DNA of 10,565 nt from an uncultured Woeseiaceae bacterium (GTDB taxonomy: Bacteria > Pseudomonadota > Gammaproteobacteria > Steroidobacterales > Woeseiaceae), in contig CALZHX010000357.1 of NCBI GenBank assembly GCA_945787435.1, positions 1 to 10,565 of the forward strand. Reading direction: 5' to 3'. The notes below the pieces were generated by a model. The model was not told where the DNA came from. It saw only the letters and a program-made list of their open reading frames with translations, and did no database searches. Shown one piece after another: positions 1 to 6,008 of the stretch. Both the position numbers and the translations under genes were made by a program. Each line of letters begins with the position of its first letter. Positions within the stretch are counted from its first letter, which is position 1.

Positions 1-66
1 ATCTGGATATGGAGCCATGACCTCATCACATGGATCCGCCTGAAAATGTGGTCCTGGCTTCCGTAA
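1..66 (+). CDS. C-terminal end of an unidentified upstream protein (partial)
   Basis: An open frame runs from base 1 to a TAA at 64-66 and encodes 21 residues ending in a Trp-rich, amphipathic tail (...RLKMWSWLP). It lies 12 bases before the M50 protease gene on the same strand, so it is probably the previous gene of the same operon. The aromatic, basic tail would fit an envelope-associated protein, and HlyD-type adaptors often precede M50/lipoyl fusion proteins. However, 21 residues are too few to name a family. That it is coding at all is inferred from the tight spacing and the open frame. Confidence 0.45.
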   Translation: MWIWSHDLITWIRLKMWSWLP

Positions 67-78
67 CATTGCAGTAAT

Positions 79-2226
79 ATGGAAAAACCTCTCTTCAGTC
101 CCTCCTGGTACCGCGTGGCCAAGCTCAAGCCGCGCCTGCGCAGCCACGCGCGAATTCATCGCCATCATTATCGCGGTCAGCTGTGGTACGTGCTGCAGGA
201 CCGCACGTCCGGACGTTTTCTGCGTTTCACACCCGCAGCCTATCTTGTCATCAGCCTCATGAACGGGCAGCGCACAGTGCAGGAAATCTGGGATCTGTCG
301 TGCGAGCGGCTTGGCGATGATGTCCTGACCCAGGACGAGATGATTTCGCTCCTCGCGCAGCTGCACCAGGGCGACGTGCTGCGAGGTGACGGAATTCCCG
401 ACCTGGCGGAAAGCGCCGAACGAGCCCGACGGGTAGGGCGCCGCAAGAAGATCATGGGTTTCATTAATCCGTTGGCCATCAGGATCCCCTTGTTGGACCC
501 GGACAGATTTCTCACCGCCACGATGCCGGCCATACGGCCGCTCATGACCTGGATCGGTGCATTGATATTTGTCGCGGTTGTGGCAAGTGCGGCTGTCCTG
601 GCCGGCCTCAACTGGCCGCGGCTTACGAACAACATCGTCGACCGCGTGCTGGCAGCCGAGAGTATCTTGTTGCTGCTGCTCACTTACCCGTTCGTCAAGG
701 CCATTCACGAACTTGGCCATGGCTATGTGCTCAAAAAGTGGGGCGGAGAAGTGCACGAGATGGGCATCATGTTCCTGGTCTTCATGCCAGTACCCTACGT
801 GGATGCATCCGATACCGCGGCATTACGACAGAAGTGGCGGCGCGCTTTCGTCGGGGCGGCTGGCATCCTGGTCGAGGCGTTTCTTGCCGCCCTCGCTTTG
901 TTCGTCTGGCTCAATGCCGAGGAGGGCATGGTCCGTGCCATCGCTTTCAACGTGATGCTGATCGGGGGTGTCTCGACCCTGCTGTTCAACGGCAACCCGT
1001 TACTTAAATTCGATGGCTACTATGTGCTCTCGGATCTGATCGAGGCACCCAATCTCGGGCCGCGCTCGAACCGCTACCTCGGCTACCTGATTCAACGACA
1101 CCTGTTTGGGGTCGAGCATCCCGAGCCGCCGGCCGCCGCACCGGGGGAGGCCCGCTGGCTGGTTTTCTACGCCATCGCGTCCTTCTGTTACCGCATCTTT
1201 ATCATGACGGTTATCATTTCTCTCGTGGCGACCAAGTTTTTTGTGATCGGTGTTGTGCTGGCACTTTGGGCAACGGTCCTCATGGTGGGTTTGCCGCTGG
1301 GCAAACACCTTCGTTTTCTGTTTACGAGCCCTGTACTGCGCCGCAATCGACGTCGTGCCATGGGCGTCACCGCCGGCATTATCGCCAGCGTCATGGCGTT
1401 GATCATGCTGGTGCCACTGCCGTATTCCACGGTAACCGAGGGCATTGTGTGGACGCCGGATGAGTCGACCGTGTTCGCGGGAGCCACCGGCGTAGTGACC
1501 GAGCTCGTCGCTGAACCGAACGCTTATGTGGCCGCCGGGGAACCCCTGATCCAGCTGAAAGACGACTTCCTCGACGCGAGGGTCAAAGTCCTCGAGGCCC
1601 AGGTGGCTGAACTGCGCTTGAGATACGAAGCGCGGGACACGGTCGACCCCGCTGAGGCCAAAATGATCCAGGAACGCCTCCAGCATGCCGAGGCCGACCT
1701 GGACCTGACGCTCGAGCGCCAACGCGATCTGCTGGTTCGAAGTGAAACCGACGGAAGATTCGTGGTGCCACGCGCCGCCGATCTTCCCGGTCGATTCGTG
1801 CGCCAGGGGGAGGTGCTGAGCTTCGTGAGTAAGCGGGAAGACTCGGTGGTGCGCGTCGTCGTGCCGGAGGACCAGGCTGACGTGGTTCGCAATCGGGTCA
1901 GGGCGGTGGAGCTCAAGTTTCAGAATCAAGTTTCGAAGACGGTGCCTGCTGTCATAAACCGAGAGGTTCCCGCCCTCAGCAATACGCTGCCGAGCCTCGC
2001 GCTTAGCACCATGGGCGGGGGAGATATCGTGCTCGATCCCACTGATACGGATAAGGCGAGGACTATCGCGAGGCTGCTGCATCTGGAACTCAAGCCCGAG
2101 TCGACCGAGCACCTGCCACCCCTGGGTAGCCGTGTTTATGTCCGCTTTACGCACGGCGCGGAGCCCCTGGCTCTGCGGTTCTACAGGGGCATTCGGCAGG
2201 TGTTCCTCAGGCGCTTCAAAGTCTGA
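79..2226 (+). CDS. PqqD-like / M50 zinc metalloprotease / HlyD-like fusion membrane protein
   Basis: Predicted inner-membrane protein of 715 residues resembling the YydH-type 'putative peptide zinc metalloproteases'. Residues about 30-110 look like a PqqD-type winged-helix domain (LWYVLQDRTSGRFLRF, then a helical region). The M50 core has HELGH at 210-214, the HExxH zinc and catalytic motif, inside a hydrophobic helix. It also has NPLLKFDGYY ending at 315, where D312 is the expected third zinc ligand. Hydrophobic segments lie near 155-177, 192-210, 255-280, 290-306, 357-405 and 432-452. From about 465 a lipoyl-like half motif (VFAGATGVVTELV) is followed by a probable coiled coil (about 500-555), a second lipoyl half and a barrel-like region, as in HlyD adaptors. 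The ATG is the first in frame after an in-frame TAA; no clear Shine-Dalgarno precedes it. The family call is strong. The substrate is unknown, and the PqqD part is a pattern match by eye. Confidence 0.9.
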   Translation: MEKPLFSPSWYRVAKLKPRLRSHARIHRHHYRGQLWYVLQDRTSGRFLRFTPAAYLVISLMNGQRTVQEIWDLSCERLGDDVLTQDEMISLLAQLHQGDVLRGDGIPDLAESAERARRVGRRKKIMGFINPLAIRIPLLDPDRFLTATMPAIRPLMTWIGALIFVAVVASAAVLAGLNWPRLTNNIVDRVLAAESILLLLLTYPFVKAIHELGHGYVLKKWGGEVHEMGIMFLVFMPVPYVDASDTAALRQKWRRAFVGAAGILVEAFLAALALFVWLNAEEGMVRAIAFNVMLIGGVSTLLFNGNPLLKFDGYYVLSDLIEAPNLGPRSNRYLGYLIQRHLFGVEHPEPPAAAPGEARWLVFYAIASFCYRIFIMTVIISLVATKFFVIGVVLALWATVLMVGLPLGKHLRFLFTSPVLRRNRRRAMGVTAGIIASVMALIMLVPLPYSTVTEGIVWTPDESTVFAGATGVVTELVAEPNAYVAAGEPLIQLKDDFLDARVKVLEAQVAELRLRYEARDTVDPAEAKMIQERLQHAEADLDLTLERQRDLLVRSETDGRFVVPRAADLPGRFVRQGEVLSFVSKREDSVVRVVVPEDQADVVRNRVRAVELKFQNQVSKTVPAVINREVPALSNTLPSLALSTMGGGDIVLDPTDTDKARTIARLLHLELKPESTEHLPPLGSRVYVRFTHGAEPLALRFYRGIRQVFLRRFKV

Positions 2227-2257
2227 CGCCAGCCGAAGCTGGTCTCTCCCGCCGCTG

Positions 2258-4201
2258 GTGTACCACGCGGAGCGTGCTGAGCGTCAGGAGAACAGGGCCG
2301 ATCGCCTTGAGGCGGCCGTAACGGCATGGCCGGTGGCTGTGCGGGCGCGTTTCGGCGACCCCAGGGTCACGCGCCTGGTGGCCAGGGTCAACGCGCTCGA
2401 AGAGCAGCATGGCGCTATGGATGAGCCTGCGCTGCAGGCAACTATCGAGGCGTTGCGGGTTCAATTGCGCCGCGACGGATTTTGTCCGGAAGCGGTGGCA
2501 GCGGCTTTCGCGCTGGTGCGTGAAGTTGGCCGCCGGACGCTGGGGCTGCGCCATTACGATGTCCAGCTTGCGGGTGGCTATGCGCTGCTGAACGGCATGG
2601 CCGCGGAGATGGATACCGGGGAGGGCAAAACCCTGACGGCGACCCTGGCGGCCGCCACAGCCGCTCTCGCGGGTACCCCGGTGCATGTTGTCACAGTCAA
2701 CGATTACCTGGCTCAACGCGATGCGGAGAACATGGGGCCGCTTTATGAGGCGCTGGGACTGACCGTGGGTACCGTCGTGCACGGGCTGCCGCCACCGCAG
2801 CGTCAAGCCGCTTATGCCTGCGATATCACGTATACCAGTAATAAGGAGATCGCATTCGATTATCTCCGGGACCGAATTGCCCTTGGCAACCGGCCAAGCA
2901 ACGTCGCCTTTAAGCTAAAGCGAGTGCAGGGTGCCCGTCAGGGCGAAGGTACCGTTATGCGTGGCCTCCATTTCGCCATTGTCGATGAGGCGGATAGCGT
3001 GCTCGTGGATGAGGCGCGCACACCGCTCATCATCTCCCGTGAGACACCGCCCGATCAGGAGCAACTCTGGGCCGAGACAGCGCTGCACCTTGTAGATCAG
3101 CTTGAAATCGATCGAGACTACAAGATTCTTCGCACGGAGCGGCGTGTCGAGGTGACAAGGACGGGCCGGGAACGGCTGGCCGAACTGGGCAACGAGATCG
3201 GCGGCATCTGGCGCAGTTCCGTGAGGCGTGAGGAGTCCGCGCGGCAGGCACTGACGGCGCTGCATCTTTTTCACCGCGGGGATCACTACCTTGTTCAGGA
3301 CGATAAGGTACAGATCGTCGATGAGTACACTGGCCGCATAATGGCCGATCGTTCCTGGAGCGAAGGTCTGCACCAGCTTGTCGAGGCCAAAGAGGGCTGC
3401 GCCGTGACTGGGCGAAAGGTGCCGATGGCGAGGATTACCTATCAACGTATCTTCCGCCGCTATCAGCGCCTGGCGGGTATGACAGGTACTGCGCGCGAGG
3501 TGAGCCGGGAACTCTGGGCCGTCTACCGCCTGGCTGTCACGCGAATCCCGACCAACCGCCCGATGCACAGGCGCCATTTGCCCACGCGCGTCCTCACCTC
3601 GGCTGAGCAAAAGTGGCAGGCGATCGCAGAGCGTGCGGCGGAACTGAGTGCTGCAGGGCATGCGGTACTGATTGGCACGCGCTCCGTAGCCGCGTCAGAA
3701 ACCCTCAGCGACCTTCTCACTGACGCCGGGCTTGAGCACGAGGTGCTCAGCGCAGCCCAGGACAGCCATGAAGCGGAAATTATCGCCCGGGCCGGAGAGT
3801 ATGGCCGAATTACGGTGGCGACCAATATGGCAGGACGCGGCGTCGACATTCCGGTGGACGAAAAAGTCCTCGAGACGGATGGCCTGCACGTTATCCTGAG
3901 CGAGCGCCATGACGCCAGCCGCATCGATCGGCAACTCGCGGGGCGCTGCGGTCGGCATGGTGAGCCAGGAATGGTCCAGGGTATTCTTTCCCTCGAGGAT
4001 CCTTTGCTCGAACTCATACATCCGATTGTTGTGCGGTGGACGAGCGCCTTGCCCGGCTTCTGCAGAAACGCGGTATCGTTGTTTGTATTCCGGAGGGCGC
4101 AGCGGCGGGCGGAGCGCGTGCACTCGGCAGCGCGCCGTGCGCTGTTGAAGCAGGACCAGAAACTCGGTGTCCTGCTGGCTTTTTCAGGAGGTTTGGAGTG
4201 A
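2258..4201 (+). CDS. Short SecA-like ATPase lacking the C-terminal scaffold/wing regions
   Basis: SecA-family motor ATPase, about 647 residues from GTG 2258 against roughly 850-900 for housekeeping SecA. Visible in order: the N-terminal helix region; LRHYDVQLAGG; Walker A MDTGEGKT at 118-125 (SecA usually MKTGEGKT); VVTVNDYLAQRD; motif II VDEADSVLVDEARTPLIIS from 242 (usually DEVDS); the preprotein cross-linking region; VDEYTGRIM and GLHQLVEAKEG; LAGMTGT; motif V TNMAGRGVDI from 522; and motif VI GRCGRHGEPG from 562. Only about 85 residues follow. They keep the start of the helical scaffold (AQRRAER), but the two-helix finger, wing domain and zinc tail are missing. The ATPase is probably active, but translocation by the standard SecA mechanism is doubtful. 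The start is uncertain: the frame is open upstream (ATG 2138, GTG 2132), but those would overlap the M50 gene by about 90 bases, and GTG 2258 has no clear ribosome site. Confidence 0.88.
   Translation: MYHAERAERQENRADRLEAAVTAWPVAVRARFGDPRVTRLVARVNALEEQHGAMDEPALQATIEALRVQLRRDGFCPEAVAAAFALVREVGRRTLGLRHYDVQLAGGYALLNGMAAEMDTGEGKTLTATLAAATAALAGTPVHVVTVNDYLAQRDAENMGPLYEALGLTVGTVVHGLPPPQRQAAYACDITYTSNKEIAFDYLRDRIALGNRPSNVAFKLKRVQGARQGEGTVMRGLHFAIVDEADSVLVDEARTPLIISRETPPDQEQLWAETALHLVDQLEIDRDYKILRTERRVEVTRTGRERLAELGNEIGGIWRSSVRREESARQALTALHLFHRGDHYLVQDDKVQIVDEYTGRIMADRSWSEGLHQLVEAKEGCAVTGRKVPMARITYQRIFRRYQRLAGMTGTAREVSRELWAVYRLAVTRIPTNRPMHRRHLPTRVLTSAEQKWQAIAERAAELSAAGHAVLIGTRSVAASETLSDLLTDAGLEHEVLSAAQDSHEAEIIARAGEYGRITVATNMAGRGVDIPVDEKVLETDGLHVILSERHDASRIDRQLAGRCGRHGEPGMVQGILSLEDPLLELIHPIVVRWTSALPGFCRNAVSLFVFRRAQRRAERVHSAARRALLKQDQKLGVLLAFSGGLE
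4186..4191 (+). promoter_or_regulatory. Perfect Shine-Dalgarno AGGAGG for the adaptor gene
   Basis: AGGAGG lies six bases before GTG 4198, inside the last codons of the secA-like gene. It decides the start of the adaptor: the frame is open further upstream (ATG 4036), but only the GTG has a ribosome site and is followed directly by a signal peptide. Confidence 0.85.
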
Positions 4202-5043
4202 TTGACCCGCGCGACTATCGACCGGCTACGCTTGCACTTGCGGCCATTCTCCTGCAATTGCCGGCGACGCAGCTGCATGCACAGCAGGACAGCTACGACT
4301 GTGTCATGGAGGCGAAATCAACGATTGAGCTGCAGAGCTCAGAAGAGGGGATCCTCGATCGCGTGTTGGTAGGGCGTGGACAACGTGTGAAGGCAGGCGA
4401 GGCGGTGGCGCGTCTGGACTCTGAGCAAGAAGCATTGACGGCAGAACGTGCACGGTTGCGTGCCGAAGCGCAAACCGGTGTCGATGGTGCTATAGCTCAG
4501 AGTGAGTTTCGGCGCAAAGAGGCAGAACGGCTCGAAGACCTACGTAGCACAAATGCAATTCCGGAGCGCGACTACACGACTGCTTTGGTGGAGAGTCGCC
4601 TGGCGGATATCGCTGTTGAAACTGCTGTGATGGAGCATGACATTGCGAAATTGGAGTACGAGCAAGCCAGAAGTCGTCTTGAGCGACGCTCGATACGCAG
4701 TCCCGTCGACGGCGTCGTCGTGGATGTCACGATGTTTCCCGGTGAGTACGTGCACGAGCAGGCGACGGTGATGACCATCGCCGAGGTCGATCCACTGTAC
4801 GTTGAAGTGTTTATGCCCGTATCCGAATATAAAGCGGTTCAGCCAGGCATGCCCGCCAGTGTTTCGCCGGAAATGCCAATCGGTGGAGATTTCGATGCGG
4901 AGGTGGCCGTGGTCGATAACGTATTTGACGCCGCAAGCCGTACCTTCCGCGTTCGTCTTGTGCTGCCAAACACCGATTATGCGCTGCCGGCTGGTTTACG
5001 ATGCAGCGTTCGTTTTTTGCAGGCTGACAGCGATTCCGAATAA
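4198..5043 (+). CDS. Periplasmic adaptor (HlyD/RND membrane-fusion family)
   Basis: Secreted adaptor of 281 residues, counted from GTG 4198. The start overlaps the secA-like stop as GTGA, with AGGAGG six bases upstream, so the two genes are probably translationally coupled. Residues 1-28 form a likely signal peptide (hydrophobic LALAAILLQLP, cleavage after LHA). After a Cys near 35, a first lipoyl half (EEGILDRVLVGRGQRVKAGEAVARLDS) leads into a coiled-coil hairpin (about 80-160). The second lipoyl half starts at IRSPVDGVVVDV (about 166) and a beta-barrel region runs from about 201 to the end. This is the membrane-fusion protein layout that links inner-membrane pumps to outer-membrane channels. 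It is short and seems to lack most of the membrane-proximal domain. No pump or TolC-type gene is adjacent, so its partner may be the M50/HlyD fusion upstream. That partnership is inferred from context only. Confidence 0.88.
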   Translation: MIDPRDYRPATLALAAILLQLPATQLHAQQDSYDCVMEAKSTIELQSSEEGILDRVLVGRGQRVKAGEAVARLDSEQEALTAERARLRAEAQTGVDGAIAQSEFRRKEAERLEDLRSTNAIPERDYTTALVESRLADIAVETAVMEHDIAKLEYEQARSRLERRSIRSPVDGVVVDVTMFPGEYVHEQATVMTIAEVDPLYVEVFMPVSEYKAVQPGMPASVSPEMPIGGDFDAEVAVVDNVFDAASRTFRVRLVLPNTDYALPAGLRCSVRFLQADSDSE

Positions 5044-5180
5044 TCATTGAGCTGGCCGTTAGTTGCCACTGGTCGCACTTTGGGTGTTAACTGGCTCACA
5101 GTTTTCAATAAAAACCAACGACTTATTAGACTTTCCTCGTGCGTTTTGGGACAACAAAGCAAGTCCCACGGAGACGCACG
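5044..5180 (+). other. Intergenic gap between adaptor and CxxC protein genes
   Basis: This 137-base gap is somewhat AT-rich around 5100-5130. I found no convincing rho-independent terminator. A short GTTTT-CAATA-AAAAC inverted repeat at 5101-5115 is too weak to call. TTTTCA at 5102-5107 and TTATTA at 5123-5128 could be poor -35/-10 elements for the next gene. A promoter is expected here because the gene content changes, but the sequence does not prove one. Confidence 0.35.
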
Positions 5181-5396
5181 ATGAGTTCTGCAACCACAGC
5201 CAGCAATGTTGACTATCGCCTGCTCGGATTAATGTCCGACCTCGTGATTTGCAGTTCTTGTCTGAAGGAAGGGCGTGTGACGCCGGTACCGCAGATCGTA
5301 TCGCACCGGCACACGCCCCGTTCCTTATGCGCGGGATGCGCCAAGCCCAAGCGCCGTAACCTGCGCCACATACTGACGCACCTGGTTCGACGCTAG
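5181..5396 (+). CDS. Small unknown protein with two CxxC pairs (zinc-ribbon-like)
   Basis: A 71-residue protein that I do not recognise. It has CSSC at residues 24-27 and CAGC at 50-53, a spacing that would suit one structural zinc site of zinc-ribbon or treble-clef type. Between the pairs lies a His-containing stretch (VSHRHTPRS). The last 18 residues are strongly basic (KPKRRNLRHILTHLVRR), which would suit nucleic-acid or ribosome binding. There is no signal peptide or membrane segment, so it is probably cytoplasmic. ATG 5181 is chosen because CGGAG sits seven bases upstream; a GTG at 5139 in the same frame has no ribosome site. It ends 33 bases before tdk on the same strand, and co-transcription is possible. 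Zinc binding and any regulatory role are inferred. Confidence 0.7.
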   Translation: MSSATTASNVDYRLLGLMSDLVICSSCLKEGRVTPVPQIVSHRHTPRSLCAGCAKPKRRNLRHILTHLVRR

Positions 5397-5411
5397 AGTT
5401 ACGCAGCGCAT

Positions 5412-5430
5412 TGCGGCACACTTTGCCGCA
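5412..5430 (+). promoter_or_regulatory. Hairpin abutting the tdk start codon
   Basis: TGCGGCA (5412-5418) and TGCCGCA (5424-5430) are perfect 7-base inverted repeats around a CACTT loop. The last base is the A of the tdk ATG. There is no T-run after it, so it is not a classical terminator. It occupies the place where a Shine-Dalgarno sequence would normally lie and could limit or tune initiation. A function is not proven. Confidence 0.4.
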
Positions 5431-6008
5431 TGGCCAAGCTCTATTTCTATTACTCATCTATGAACGCCGGCAAGTCGACGGCGTTACTCCAATCCAGCTA
5501 CAACTACCGCGAGCGGGGCATGAATACACTCGTGTTGGCTCCGCAACTCGATGATCGATTCGGCAAAGGCAAGGTCACGTCCCGAATTGGCATCGAGACC
5601 GATGCGAGGACGTTCGTGCCCGACGATGACCTTCTTGCACTGGTTGAGAAGCGAAACAAGCATTCACAAGTGCACTGCGTGCTTATCGACGAAGCGCAAT
5701 TCCTTACAAAAGAACAGGTATTTCAGCTTGGTGAAGTGACGGACAAGATGAATATCCCGGTGCTGGCATATGGCCTGCGTACCGATTTTCAGGGTGAGCC
5801 GTTTGAGGGCAGCAAGTATTTGCTGGCCTGGTCGGACAATCTCAAGGAACTCAAAGCGATTTGCGATTGCGGCAGCAAAGCGACCATGGTTGTTCGTTTT
5901 GATGAGGGCGGCAACGCGATCACCGAGGGCTCGCAAATAGAAATCGGCGGCAATGACCGTTACGTGTCAATGTGCCGCAAACATTTCAAAGAGAAGTTCT
6001 TCAGCTAG
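5430..6008 (+). CDS. tdk: Thymidine kinase (type II, bacterial)
   Basis: Cytoplasmic nucleoside-salvage enzyme of 192 residues that phosphorylates thymidine to dTMP using ATP. It follows the E. coli Tdk pattern along its length. The N-terminus MAKLYFYYSSMNAGKSTALL contains the P-loop. VLIDEAQFLT is the Walker B/DEAQF motif holding the catalytic Glu. PVLAYGLRTDF and GSKYLLAWSDNLKELK match the conserved core. CDCGSKA and CRKHF supply the Cys,Cys...Cys,His ligands of the structural zinc lasso. It stops soon after CRKHF and lacks the extra tail of the E. coli enzyme. The N-terminal match fixes the start at ATG 5430, although no Shine-Dalgarno precedes it and a hairpin abuts it. It converges on the FHA gene with a 4-base overlap. 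Confidence 0.97.
   Translation: MAKLYFYYSSMNAGKSTALLQSSYNYRERGMNTLVLAPQLDDRFGKGKVTSRIGIETDARTFVPDDDLLALVEKRNKHSQVHCVLIDEAQFLTKEQVFQLGEVTDKMNIPVLAYGLRTDFQGEPFEGSKYLLAWSDNLKELKAICDCGSKATMVVRFDEGGNAITEGSQIEIGGNDRYVSMCRKHFKEKFFS

Noticed and set aside
1000..2154. Long open frame of 384 codons on the - strand
   Set aside because: It lies fully opposite the M50 fusion gene, whose zinc motifs and lipoyl halves prove the + frame. The antisense protein shows no recognisable domain and is typical of GC-rich antisense frames.
2132..2257. Longer secA-like protein starting at GTG 2132 or ATG 2138
   Set aside because: This would overlap the M50 gene by about 90 bases, and the added residues do not look like a SecA N-terminus. 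It is not excluded, because GTG 2258 has no good ribosome site.
4036..4197. Longer adaptor protein starting at ATG 4036
   Set aside because: It would overlap the secA-like gene by 166 bases, has no ribosome site, and would bury the signal peptide that begins right after GTG 4198.
2915..4278. Open frames on the - strand opposite the secA-like gene (2915-3661 and 3523-4278)
   Set aside because: The + strand carries every SecA motif in order. The antisense frames have no family motif.
5139..5180. GTG 5139 as the start of the CxxC protein
   Set aside because: No ribosome site precedes it, while ATG 5181 has CGGAG at good spacing.
5412..5430. Rho-independent terminator after the CxxC protein gene
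   Set aside because: The stem is only 7 bp, no T-run follows, and it runs into the tdk start codon.
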